64,000 nt of DNA, from contig JBDKIV010000240.1 in assembly GCA_039796935.1 (NCBI GenBank), forward strand, positions 33,773 to 97,772. Reading direction: 5' to 3'. This document shows positions 52,446 to 60,767 of this stretch, piece by piece. Each line of letters starts with the position of its first letter. Position 1 is the first letter of the stretch. The position numbers and the translations under genes were made by a program. The DNA is from VFMC01 sp039796935 (GTDB lineage: Bacteria > Actinomycetota > Acidimicrobiia > Acidimicrobiales > Ilumatobacteraceae). The notes below the pieces were generated by a model. It searched no databases, was not told the DNA's origin, and saw nothing but the letters and a program-made list of their open reading frames with translations.

Positions 52446-54152
52446 GTGATCGGCGTCCAGCCGGGTCGACCGAAAGAAGGAGAACCGACCCGGCTGTCGG
52501 CCAGAATCGAGGCCGTGGCTCAGCTGATCCCCGACGATTTCGACCTCGCCGACCTGCCGACGTCGGAACGGCGCGTCTGCACGGCGCTCCTGCAGGGTCT
52601 CGACGACTCGTGGGTCGTCGTGCCCAAGGTGCCGCTCGTCGAGAACGGCCACGACGCCGAGATCGACATCGTCGTGGCGTCCCCGACACACGGCGCCGTG
52701 CTGTTCGAGGTGAAAGGAGGCCTCATCAAGGTCACCGACGGCACCTGGATGCAGTACGACCGGCCGCTTCGGGTGTCACCGCCCGAGCAGGTGACACGCG
52801 CCAAACACATGCTGGTACGTCGCCTGAAGGCGCTGGGCCTCGACCTTCGGGACCTGTTCATCACCCATGCGGTCGCGCTGCCCGATGTGGGGGAGATCCC
52901 AGCCGAGGGGCTCGGACCGGACGCTCCGGCCGAGACGCTGTTCGGGAGCATCGAGCTGAGCCGGCCGGCCGGCCCCGTGACCGCGCTGGTGCACGAGCAC
53001 CATCCGATCCCGGCCGAACGGTTCGCTCGTTTCGTGCGCGCCCTGCGCCCCAACCTCGTACTCCAGAGTGCGGACACCGCGCTGTTGCCCATCACCATCC
53101 GCCGGATCGACTCGGAGACCCGGGCCAGGCTCGGAGCGCTGCAGACGCTCGACAGCAATGGGCGGGTGCTGGTCACCGGCGGGGCCGGGTCGGGCAAGAC
53201 CTGGTTGGTCGTCGAGTGGGCCCGACGTGCAGTCGCCCGCGGCGAGCGCACGGCGGTGATCACGTTCAACCGGCCACTGGCGGATCATCTGGCCTGGACG
53301 CTTCGCGACTGTGGCCCCTCGCTGGTGGTCACGACCTACCACGAACTCATCCGGCAGTTGCTCGAGCCGCACGGCTTCGTCATCTCACCCCAGACCGATC
53401 GCTCGTACTGGGAGCACGTTCCGACACAGGCACTGCTCGACCATGCCGACGTGGTCGGAACGCCCTTCGACACCGTGATCGTCGACGAGGGCCAGGACAT
53501 GCGACCGCACTGGCTGCCCTCGATCGAGATGCTGATCGATCCGTCGGCGGCGACCCCCCGCCTGCTGATGGTGGCCGACCCGACGCAGGCCATCTACGTC
53601 GATCCGTGGCAGCCACCCACCGGCATGACGACCGCCACGCTCGAGCACAACCTGCGGAGCGCCCACTCGGTGGCCCAGGTCGTCGAGCGCCTGGGCGGAC
53701 CGCGGCCGCTGCCCGAGTCGAACGGCGAAGTGACCGTCACCCACCTGCGTGCCGGCGGAAAGCGAGAGGTGAGGAAGCGGGTCCGCTCGGTCATCGGCTC
53801 GCTGGTCGGCGACCACGGCGTTCCGCTCAGCCAGATCGCCGTCCTGACACTGCGGCTCGACGTCCGCGACGACCTCCTCGCCGCAGCGGCCGAGGATCCG
53901 GATTCGTTGCCGCTCTCGCGCTGGGAGCACCGCTCGGAAGAGCACGTCCTGTGCGAGACGGTCCATCGCGGCAAGGGTCTCGAGCGTGCCGCCGTCATCG
54001 TGGTCGACATCACCGATGCGCCAGAACCCCAACTCGTCTACATCGGCGCGAGTCGAGCGACCTGGTCGTTGACACTCGTGGGCACGGATGCGCTGGCCGA
54101 TGTTGCCGGCGTCGCTCCACAGGCACGGCCCGGCGGAACCGCGGACGACTGA
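52446..54152 (+). CDS. NERD nuclease-domain and UvrD-type superfamily 1 helicase
   Basis: This encodes about 568 residues. A NERD-like nuclease region lies near residues 60-95 (A-E-I-D-I-V-V-A-S ... L-F-E-V-K-G-G). The helicase has Walker A G-G-A-G-S-G-K-T-W, Walker B V-I-V-D-E-G-Q-D-M and the C-terminal motif H-R-G-K-G-L-E-R-A. Such fusions appear in DNA repair and in phage-defence contexts. The GTG at 52446 gives a spacing of ten bases to AAGGGGG; GTG at 52437 is in frame but too close. It is divergent from the sigma-like operon by about 140 bases. Confidence 0.82.
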   Translation: MIGVQPGRPKEGEPTRLSARIEAVAQLIPDDFDLADLPTSERRVCTALLQGLDDSWVVVPKVPLVENGHDAEIDIVVASPTHGAVLFEVKGGLIKVTDGTWMQYDRPLRVSPPEQVTRAKHMLVRRLKALGLDLRDLFITHAVALPDVGEIPAEGLGPDAPAETLFGSIELSRPAGPVTALVHEHHPIPAERFARFVRALRPNLVLQSADTALLPITIRRIDSETRARLGALQTLDSNGRVLVTGGAGSGKTWLVVEWARRAVARGERTAVITFNRPLADHLAWTLRDCGPSLVVTTYHELIRQLLEPHGFVISPQTDRSYWEHVPTQALLDHADVVGTPFDTVIVDEGQDMRPHWLPSIEMLIDPSAATPRLLMVADPTQAIYVDPWQPPTGMTTATLEHNLRSAHSVAQVVERLGGPRPLPESNGEVTVTHLRAGGKREVRKRVRSVIGSLVGDHGVPLSQIAVLTLRLDVRDDLLAAAAEDPDSLPLSRWEHRSEEHVLCETVHRGKGLERAAVIVVDITDAPEPQLVYIGASRATWSLTLVGTDALADVAGVAPQARPGGTADD

Positions 54153-54168
54153 TGTAGCGGTGTTACAT
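54152..54168. promoter_or_regulatory. Palindrome ATGTAGCGGTGTTACAT upstream of the TetR gene at 54233
   Basis: Five-base arms ATGTA and TACAT are separated by seven bases, with further symmetry at C/G. The site overlaps the stop of the helicase gene and lies about 65 bases upstream of the TetR start. It is probably the regulator's autoregulatory site. Confidence 0.45.
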
Positions 54169-54232
54169 TCGCCTCGGCGGATCGTCGGGATGGGGTCTCC
54201 ACGACCGACGACAAGGGGAACGGGTTCGAGAC

Positions 54233-54889
54233 ATGACGCTGGCGGAAGCGGGACGGATGGAGACTGGGCAGGCGTCCGACACCCGTCGGCGCATACTCGC
54301 CGCAGCCGTCGACATCATCGATTCGCACGGTGAAGCGGCACTGCGCATGGCCGACGTCGCCCGACAGGCCAACGTCGCGATCGGACTCGTCGGGCACTAC
54401 TTCGGCGGGCGCGACGGTCTGGTCGCCGCTGCGCAGGCCGAACGGTTCAGCGGCACGGTCATCGACGACCTGGCCAGACTGCACGAGCTGGTCGGCGATC
54501 GACGCTCGCGATCGGACGTGCACGCGGCGCTCAGCGCCCTGACCCGCGAACTCATCGGACCGGCCCGCGAACGGCGACGGCTGGCGCGGATCGCCGCACT
54601 CGGCGCCGCTCACGGACGGCCCGAACTACGCGACCAGCTCAGCGCGTCGGTCGGCGACCTGCTCGACGTGTTCACCACCATCGTGATGATCGGGCAGGAG
54701 GAGGGATACGTCCGACCCGACCTCGACCCGCGAGGCATCGCCACCCTGGTGCAGGGGTATGCGCTCGGCCTCGTCCTCGCAGACCTCGACCCGAGAGCAG
54801 CGCCGCCCGAGGCCCTGGCCGAGGTCATCGACGCAGCGATGTCGTGTCTGCTCGTCGTGGGCAAGCACCACGACACCTCATCCGTCTGA
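54233..54889 (+). CDS. TetR-family transcriptional regulator
   Basis: This encodes 218 residues. The helix-turn-helix is R-R-R-I-L-A-A-A-V-D-I-I ... M-A-D-V-A-R-Q-A-N-V-A-I-G-L-V-G-H-Y-F-G-G-R. The long C-terminal domain would bind a ligand. GACATG context and an upstream palindrome (54152) suggest autorepression. Target genes are unknown; neighbours are the helicase gene and the convergent PCD-glyoxalase gene (12-base overlap). Confidence 0.88.
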   Translation: MTLAEAGRMETGQASDTRRRILAAAVDIIDSHGEAALRMADVARQANVAIGLVGHYFGGRDGLVAAAQAERFSGTVIDDLARLHELVGDRRSRSDVHAALSALTRELIGPARERRRLARIAALGAAHGRPELRDQLSASVGDLLDVFTTIVMIGQEEGYVRPDLDPRGIATLVQGYALGLVLADLDPRAAPPEALAEVIDAAMSCLLVVGKHHDTSSV

Positions 54890-55555
54890 GATCGGCGGGA
54901 GGCCCGACCGGTCCTGCCACGTGCAGACGCACGCCTCGTTGCCGTCGGCATCGGCCAGCACCCACCACGAGCGAGCGAACCGATCGGTCACCAACGTGCC
55001 GCCGGCCGCGATCGCGGCTGCGACGCGCTGCTCGGCGACATCGTGTGGCACCGTCACGTCGACGTGGAACCTGCCGCGGCCCGGGCGGGCAACGTCGCTG
55101 CGCTGGAACCACAGGGGAGGGCCGACCCGCGCTGGGTCGACCAGCACGCCGTCCGAGTTCCGGTAGCCGAGCACGGCCTGCCAGAACGGGCGGATCCGGG
55201 CGGCGTCGACGGTGTCGATGGCGAACTCGATCGGGTTCACCGCCGTCACCTCGGCCGTCGCGCCCTGCGCCGCAGCGACCGCCGACAGCGTCCTGGCGAG
55301 ATCGACGTCGGCCGAGGTGAGCCCCGACACGTCGTGCGTGGTCAACGACACCAACACCCGGTCGGGGTAGCGGAGCTCGACGTCGGGGTGATGATCGGCG
55401 GCGTCGGCCGCCTGCGCGATGTCGACCACGAGCGCTGCAGCCGCTGCGAACGACCCCGCCCGGAAGCACGTCCGGATGCCGCCCAGCAGGAACCTCCACT
55501 CGTCGAGGCCCTCCAGTGACGCGAACTCGTCGGCAGATACTGGGGTGTAACGCAT
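54878..55555 (-). CDS. Fusion of a pterin-4a-carbinolamine dehydratase-like domain and a glyoxalase (VOC) domain
   Basis: This encodes 225 residues. Residues about 10-95 resemble PCD proteins (A-D-H-H-P-D-V-E-L-R-Y and L-T-T-H-D-V-S-G-L-T-S-A-D). Residues 105-225 resemble VOC proteins (E-F-A-I-D-T, P-F-W-Q-A-V-L-G-Y). The PCD-VOC combination is known in actinobacteria but its role is not. No operon partner is visible. The ATG at 55555 lies 175 bases from the divergent DEAD-box start. Confidence 0.78.
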   Translation of the reverse strand: MRYTPVSADEFASLEGLDEWRFLLGGIRTCFRAGSFAAAAALVVDIAQAADAADHHPDVELRYPDRVLVSLTTHDVSGLTSADVDLARTLSAVAAAQGATAEVTAVNPIEFAIDTVDAARIRPFWQAVLGYRNSDGVLVDPARVGPPLWFQRSDVARPGRGRFHVDVTVPHDVAEQRVAAAIAAGGTLVTDRFARSWWVLADADGNEACVCTWQDRSGLPPISDG

Positions 55556-55657
55556 CGCGTCAGTCAACCATGACCGCGACCGAGGCATCGACGGTTTCGC
55601 CCGGCATACTGGCGGCGGCTGGCCATGCACAGTGTGTGCCCAGCGGTCGTGTGTGCG

Positions 55658-55676
55658 ACGCATCCAGGCGATGCGT
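55658..55676 (+). promoter_or_regulatory. Hairpin in the leader of the DEAD-box gene
   Basis: ACGCATC (55658-55664) pairs perfectly with GATGCGT (55670-55676) around the five-base loop CAGGC. It lies about 55 bases before the GTG start in a 175-base divergent region. Such leaders often control RNA helicase genes, but no conserved motif was found. Confidence 0.3.
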
Positions 55677-55730
55677 ACCTGCTCGTGAGAGTGGCCCACA
55701 TCTTCGGCCCCCCACGCAGAAAGACCATTC

Positions 55731-57155
55731 GTGCCCTCATCAGTCCTTCCTGCCCGCGACTTCGCGTCGCTGGGCGTCCCCGCCCCGATTGCCGCCGCGC
55801 TCGCCGACGGCGGCATCACCGAAGCGTTCCCGATCCAATCGGCGACCCTCCCCGACACGCTCGCCGGCCGCGACGTCATCGGCCGGGGTCGCACCGGCAG
55901 CGGGAAGACCGTTGCGTTCGCCATCCCGGTCGTCGCCGGGATCGCCGCCAAGAACCTGAAGCGGACCCCGCGTCGCCCCCATGGGTTGGTCCTGGTGCCG
56001 ACGCGAGAACTCGCCGCCCAGGTGGCCGAGACACTCGTCCCACTCGCCAAGGCGCTCGGCCAGCGGGTGAGCGTCATCCACGGTGGGGTCGGCGCCCAGC
56101 CGCAGGTGAACGCCCTGACCGGTGGTGTCGACATCGTCATCGCCTGTCCAGGTCGTCTCGAAGACCTGATCGCGCAGGGTCATTGCCGTCTCGACCAGGT
56201 CGCCGTGACGGTCCTCGACGAAGCCGACCACATGGCCGATCTGGGCTTCCTGCCCGCCGTGAAGCGACTGCTCGACCAGACACCGAAGGGCGGACAGCGA
56301 CTGCTCTTCTCGGCCACCCTCGACAACGGTGTCGATGTCTTGGTGAAGCGCTATCTGGTCGACCCGGTCAGCCATGCCGTCGACAGCGCAGAGTCACCCG
56401 TGCCCGACATGGAGCACCACGTCCTCTGCGTCGACCCGGCCGACAAGGCCGGCGTCGTCCGGGCCCTGGCGTCGGGCACCGGGCGCAGCTTGCTGTTCAC
56501 CCGGACCAAGCACAGCGCGAAGAAGCTCGCTCGCCAACTCACCCAGCAGGGCATCCCGACCGTCGACCTGCACGGCAACCTCTCGCAGAACGCCCGGACA
56601 CGGAATCTCGAGCAGTTCGCCGCCGGCGAGGTGCGCGTCCTCGTCGCCACCGACATCGCCGCTCGCGGCATCCATGTCGACGACGTCGAGATCGTGGTGC
56701 ACGTCGATCCGCCTGCCGAGCACAAGGCCTATCTGCACCGTTCGGGCCGTACCGCCCGCGCCGGTGCCAGTGGGATCGTGGTCACCGTGATGACACCCGA
56801 CCAGCGCCGCGACGTGGACGACCTCGCCCGCAAGGCGCGGATCCGGCCCACGACGACCACGGTTCGGGCCGACGATCCCTTCATCGGCCAGCTCACCGGT
56901 GAGCAGGCAGCACTCGTGCCCTTCGTGCCCGCACCGGCGCAGCCCGTCGGGACGCGCCCGAACCGGTCGAGTCAGGCACCGGCGCGCAGTGCTGGCGGCG
57001 GTGGCGGTGGCGGCGGGACCCCGAAGCGCTCGGGCCAAGGTCGTCACGGGGCGGGTCGTTCTGGTCAGGGTCGTTCTGGTCAGGGTCGTTCCGGAGCGGG
57101 ACGTCCTCGAGGCGCCGGGTCGTCACCACGTCAGTCGCGTAACACCCCGGCCTGA
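55731..57155 (+). CDS. DEAD-box RNA helicase
   Basis: This encodes 474 residues. Q-motif F-P-I-Q-S-A, G-R-T-G-S-G-K-T, P-T-R-E-L, D-E-A-D, S-A-T and H-R-S-G-R-T-A-R-A-G appear in order. The C-terminal 60 residues are Gly/Ser/Arg/Gln-rich with repeats such as G-Q-G-R-S, an RNA-binding tail partly encoded by 15-bp repeats (57053-57094). It unwinds RNA structures in ribosome assembly or RNA decay. The GTG start is followed by P-S-S-V. Confidence 0.93.
   Translation: MPSSVLPARDFASLGVPAPIAAALADGGITEAFPIQSATLPDTLAGRDVIGRGRTGSGKTVAFAIPVVAGIAAKNLKRTPRRPHGLVLVPTRELAAQVAETLVPLAKALGQRVSVIHGGVGAQPQVNALTGGVDIVIACPGRLEDLIAQGHCRLDQVAVTVLDEADHMADLGFLPAVKRLLDQTPKGGQRLLFSATLDNGVDVLVKRYLVDPVSHAVDSAESPVPDMEHHVLCVDPADKAGVVRALASGTGRSLLFTRTKHSAKKLARQLTQQGIPTVDLHGNLSQNARTRNLEQFAAGEVRVLVATDIAARGIHVDDVEIVVHVDPPAEHKAYLHRSGRTARAGASGIVVTVMTPDQRRDVDDLARKARIRPTTTTVRADDPFIGQLTGEQAALVPFVPAPAQPVGTRPNRSSQAPARSAGGGGGGGGTPKRSGQGRHGAGRSGQGRSGQGRSGAGRPRGAGSSPRQSRNTPA
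57053..57094 (+). repeat. 15-bp repeats coding for the helicase tail
   Basis: Two perfect 15-base units GGGTCGTTCTGGTCA and a partial third encode the G-R-S-G-Q repeat of the C-terminal tail of the DEAD-box protein. Confidence 0.8.
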
Positions 57156-57210
57156 GTCGGCCCCGTCTGGGTCGGCCCCGTCTGGGTCGGCCCAGTCTGG
57201 ATCGGCCCGG
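57151..57210. repeat. Four 15-bp tandem repeats after the DEAD-box stop
   Basis: Four 15-base units of the form TCTGGGTCGGCCCCG follow each other between the stop of the helicase gene (57153-57155) and the convergent gene at 57211. The region does not code in a way I can support. It may be a replication-slippage minisatellite. Confidence 0.7.
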
Positions 57211-57654
57211 TCAGGCGCACGCGGCGCCGTCGCCGTCCACGTCGAGCCACGCGATCTGGTCGGGGTGCGCACGCAGGTACTCCTGTGCCTGTTCCTGTGT
57301 GGCGAACCGGTCGCAGAGCCGAACCTCGGGCCGCGACCACACGACCACGAGCGCCACCGCAGCCACGACACCCAGCACCGACAGGCGACGCCGCCGCGCC
57401 TGTCGCTGCCACGACGGGTCCTGCAGCGCGCGCTGCACGTCTCGTCGGTGATCGATGAGGCGACGGTGGCTGTCGGGCAGCCGTCGCAGACCGTCTGAAT
57501 GATCGAGTACGGAACGTCGAGGTTCCAAGGTTGTCCGGACCTTCCCTGGTGAAGCTGCCCGCAGCATGCAGCGATCCGCACACTGCTCCGATCGCTCGAC
57601 GGTAGCCGCCGACCTCGGCGGCGGCGCGGACCCCCTCGGGTGATCGCGCAGCAT
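57211..57654 (-). CDS. Small membrane-anchored protein with Excalibur-like calcium-binding C-terminus
   Basis: This encodes up to 147 residues. One TM helix (V-L-G-V-V-A-A-V-A-L-V-V-V-W) is followed by an extracytoplasmic C-terminus C-D-R-F-A-T-Q-E-Q-A-Q-E-Y-L-R and D-V-D-G-D-G-A-A-C, the Excalibur pattern (D-x-D-x-D-G-x-x-C with a paired cysteine). The start is uncertain; several internal codons, including ATG at 57567, are possible. It starts 39 bases from the divergent gene at 57693. Confidence 0.6.
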   Translation of the reverse strand: MLRDHPRGSAPPPRSAATVERSEQCADRCMLRAASPGKVRTTLEPRRSVLDHSDGLRRLPDSHRRLIDHRRDVQRALQDPSWQRQARRRRLSVLGVVAAVALVVVWSRPEVRLCDRFATQEQAQEYLRAHPDQIAWLDVDGDGAACA

Positions 57655-57692
57655 CCTCGGCCGGGACGAGCACCCCCTGATACCGTCCCGGC

Positions 57693-59438
57693 GTGGGTCT
57701 GGTGCGGCGGATCACTCGACGGGATCTGCTCGGCCTGGCCTCGTCGGCGGCCATGGGGACCACGCTGGCGGCGCTCGCTTCGTGCACCGGCGACGAGCGG
57801 CCGTCCACCGTCGGCGAGCCGACGGGCACAGCACCGCCGACACCGGACGCACCGTCCACGACACCCGTGACAGCGTCCACGACACCCGCGGCAGCGTCCA
57901 CGTCGACCGTGGCGACCACCGCCGCAGCGACCACGACCACCGAACCCGGTTCGGCGGTCACCACGAGCGGCTGGGTGATTCGCGAGAACCGACGTCCCGG
58001 CACCGATGCGTGGCGCATCACCGACCCGACCGGCCCGCGACAGCGCTGGCAGATCGACGGGGCCATCGAAGGCTTCGCCGATTCGACGAGCGCACGCGTG
58101 GGCGACACCGTTCGGCTGTACGTGTCGACATCGGCCGGTTCCTGGCATGTCGAGGTCTACCGGATGGGCTGGTACGGCGGATCGCTCGGTCGACAACTCT
58201 GGGTGTCGGACGAACGGCCCGGCGCGACCCAGTCGGCCGCACAGATCGACCCGAGCACCCGGATGCACCATGCGCCATGGGTGCCGAGCATCGAGCTGAC
58301 GGTGGCCGACGACTGGGCACCGGGGTCGTACCTGCTCAAGCTGGTGTCGTCGAGCGGAGCAGCGAGCTACGTGCCGCTCACCGTTCGCCAGGACGACGCC
58401 GTCGGCGGTCTCGTCCTGGTCAACGCGGTCACCACCTGGCAGGCCTACAACCCCTGGAGTGGTCGCAGCCTGTACGAGAGCTTCCTTCCCGGCAACAAGG
58501 CGGCACGTTCGCTGGTCGTGTCGTTCGATCGCCCCTACGCGCTCTCGTACGCGTGGGGCGCCGCCGACTTCCTCACGCACGAACTTCCCCTGATCGCCCT
58601 CATCGAGCAACTCGGCCTCGACGTCGTGTACGTCACCGACGTCGACCTGCACACCGCCGGCGTGGACGTCGCCGACTCGGGGGACCCGGGCGGTGAGGGA
58701 CCGGCGCTGCTGCGCGGACGCACGGCCCTGCTGACGACCGGCCACGACGAGTACTACTCGCTCGAGATGCGCGACATGCTCGAACGGGCGCGGGCCCAGG
58801 GCATCAACCTCGCCTTCTTCGGGGCCAATGCCGTGTACCGCAGCATTCGACTCGAGCCGAACGCACGGGGCGAGCCAGCTCGGCAGATGGCCAACTACCG
58901 AAAGGCCGACGCCGACCCGCTGACCGAGATCGACCCGTCACGCTCGACGGTCCAGTGGCGCAATCCTCCGCTGCGCCGACCGGAGAACGAACTCATCGGC
59001 GTCCAGTACGTCGCTGCGGGTGTCGTGGCCGACATGGTCATCGTGCGCCCCGAGAACTGGATGTTCGCCGGCGTCACGCTTGCCGGCCGACGGCTCGACA
59101 ACCTGGTGGCGATCGAGGCAGACGCCCTCGGCCCCCGCAGCAGCGAACCCCCGAACCTCGAGGTCGTCGCCAGTTCGCCGGCAACGGCGGCCGGGCGCAG
59201 GTTCCACCACGCGATGACGTACTACGCGCACCCGAGCGGCGCCGGGGTGGTCGCCACCGGCACGATCGCCTGGATCATGGCGCTCGACGCCGAATCATGG
59301 GGTGATCTCGACGTCACCACGGCGGTGACCGGCATCACCACCAACATCGTTCGAGCGTTCGCCGCCGGACCGTGCGGGACCGCGCACCCGAGCGTCGCCA
59401 ACGCCGGGCGCTACCCGCGCACGATCTCGTCGGCCTGA
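57693..59438 (+). CDS. N,N-dimethylformamidase large-subunit-like Tat lipoprotein
   Basis: This encodes 581 residues. The Tat signal T-R-R-D-L-L-G with lipobox L-A-S-C is followed by a Thr/Ala/Pro-rich linker of about 60 residues. The remainder resembles the beta subunit of N,N-dimethylformamidase (R-I-T-D-P-T-G, Y-R-M-G-W-Y-G-G, W-Q-A-Y-N-P-W-S-G-R-S-L-Y, T-T-G-H-D-E-Y-Y-S). The real substrate of these secreted relatives is not known. The GTG start gives the intact signal. It overlaps the convergent CinA-like gene by 28 bases. Confidence 0.8.
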   Translation: MGLVRRITRRDLLGLASSAAMGTTLAALASCTGDERPSTVGEPTGTAPPTPDAPSTTPVTASTTPAAASTSTVATTAAATTTTEPGSAVTTSGWVIRENRRPGTDAWRITDPTGPRQRWQIDGAIEGFADSTSARVGDTVRLYVSTSAGSWHVEVYRMGWYGGSLGRQLWVSDERPGATQSAAQIDPSTRMHHAPWVPSIELTVADDWAPGSYLLKLVSSSGAASYVPLTVRQDDAVGGLVLVNAVTTWQAYNPWSGRSLYESFLPGNKAARSLVVSFDRPYALSYAWGAADFLTHELPLIALIEQLGLDVVYVTDVDLHTAGVDVADSGDPGGEGPALLRGRTALLTTGHDEYYSLEMRDMLERARAQGINLAFFGANAVYRSIRLEPNARGEPARQMANYRKADADPLTEIDPSRSTVQWRNPPLRRPENELIGVQYVAAGVVADMVIVRPENWMFAGVTLAGRRLDNLVAIEADALGPRSSEPPNLEVVASSPATAAGRRFHHAMTYYAHPSGAGVVATGTIAWIMALDAESWGDLDVTTAVTGITTNIVRAFAAGPCGTAHPSVANAGRYPRTISSA

Positions 59439-59920
59439 CCGAGCGCGTCCGCCAGCAGTTCGAGTGCAGCGGCGGCGAACGCCACCATGTTCTGGGGACG
59501 GTCGTCGACCCCGGTCAGCAGGTGCCGGCTGGCCGACACGGGGCCCGAGACGGCGAGCCACGAATGACCGGCCGGGTCGCCGTACGGGTTGGCCGGGCCG
59601 GCCGCGCCGGCCTCGGACACGCCCCAGGTGGCGTCGAGACGCACACGGACCGACTCGGCGAGGTGCGCAGCGAACCCCTCGGTGGCGCCGCGCATACCCG
59701 GCGGTGGCGCGACGACGCCTGCGACCCACGCCCGGTAGGCGGCCGGCGTGTACACGACCACCCCACCGCGGTAGTAGGCGGAGGCTCCGACCACCGCCAG
59801 CAGAGCGGTCGACACGAGACCCCCCGCCGAGCCCTCGGCGACGGCGACCGTCTCGCCACGGTCGCGCAGCAGCGCCGCGACCTGCTCGGCCGGATCGGTG
59901 ATGGCGACGGGGAGGATCAC
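59411..59920 (-). CDS. CinA C-terminal domain protein (nicotinamide-nucleotide amidase-like)
   Basis: This encodes 169 residues. A-E-G-S-A-G-G-L-V-S-T-A-L-L and the later G-V-S-E-A-G-A-A-G-P are family motifs of CinA C-terminal/PncC proteins, which deamidate NMN in pyridine salvage. The N-terminal CinA domain is missing, as in stand-alone PncC. The GTG at 59920 overlaps the EchA stop (GTGA). Confidence 0.85.
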   Translation of the reverse strand: MILPVAITDPAEQVAALLRDRGETVAVAEGSAGGLVSTALLAVVGASAYYRGGVVVYTPAAYRAWVAGVVAPPPGMRGATEGFAAHLAESVRVRLDATWGVSEAGAAGPANPYGDPAGHSWLAVSGPVSASRHLLTGVDDRPQNMVAFAAAALELLADALGQADEIVRG

Positions 59921-60687
59921 GGCTTCCTCTGGCCGAGGAAAGTCTGCACGGCGGCGGCGTGCTCGGGGCTCCGGTAGGCCTGGTCGAGCATCGTGATCTC
60001 TCGCCGCTGCACGACCGAGACATCCGACTCGGACTGGTTCTGCGTGAGCAGCTCCTTGATCCAGCGCAACTGCCGAGCCGGATTGTCGGCGTACTCGCCC
60101 GCCACCTCGAGCGCCCGGTCGAGCAGGACGTCCGGCTCGACGACCTCGTCGACCAGGTTGACCGCTCGCGCCTCGGCCGCCGACACGATCCGACCGGACA
60201 ACATCAGGTCGGACGCCGCCCCGAAGCCGACCCGGGCGGGGAGGAAGTGGCTGCTGGCCAGCTCGGGGACCAGGCCCATCTTCACGAACCGCAGGCTCAA
60301 CCGGGCCGCGCTCGACGCGATGATGCGATCGAACGGGAGGATCATGGTCAACCCCACACCGACCGCAGCACCGTTGACCGCCGCGACGATCGGCTTGGTC
60401 GAGCGGATGAGCTCGATCCAGTCCCGACGCCGCAGCGGAGCAGCGGCCGCAGCGTCGCCGTCGAGCTGCGCACCGAACGTGGCTCCGATGTCGGCACCGG
60501 CGCAGAAGCCGCGCCCAGAGCCCGTGACGACCACCGCACCGATCGACGGGTCGGCATCGGCGGCCTCGATCGCATCGACGAGCTCGGCGCTCATCGTGGG
60601 TGTCCAGGCGTTGAGACGCTCCGGCCGGTCGAGGGTGATCACCAGGATCCGCTCCCTGACCTCGGTGATGATCTGCGTGTAGCTCAC
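59917..60687 (-). CDS. Enoyl-CoA hydratase/isomerase family protein (1)
   Basis: This encodes 256 residues. The oxyanion-hole segments are G-R-G-F-C-A-G-A-D-I and N-G-A-A-V-G-V-G. The crotonase-type core and C-terminal helices are complete. A hydratase in fatty-acid or amino-acid degradation is likely. GTG at 60687 is preceded by GGGGG. The gene ends overlapping the CinA-like start and is divergent from a second EchA gene. Confidence 0.9.
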   Translation of the reverse strand: MSYTQIITEVRERILVITLDRPERLNAWTPTMSAELVDAIEAADADPSIGAVVVTGSGRGFCAGADIGATFGAQLDGDAAAAAPLRRRDWIELIRSTKPIVAAVNGAAVGVGLTMILPFDRIIASSAARLSLRFVKMGLVPELASSHFLPARVGFGAASDLMLSGRIVSAAEARAVNLVDEVVEPDVLLDRALEVAGEYADNPARQLRWIKELLTQNQSESDVSVVQRREITMLDQAYRSPEHAAAVQTFLGQRKP

Positions 60688-60767
60688 GGTGCCCCCACGT
60701 GCGATGCTTCGGCGTCGGCAGGCTGGTCGCCGGACGCACGCCGACCGTAGCAACGAGGGGGCCAACG

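Noticed and set aside
57151..57210. Coding repeat region on the minus strand after 57211
   Set aside because: The open frame there is a repeat artefact (D-P-D-x-A type) downstream of the Excalibur protein stop.
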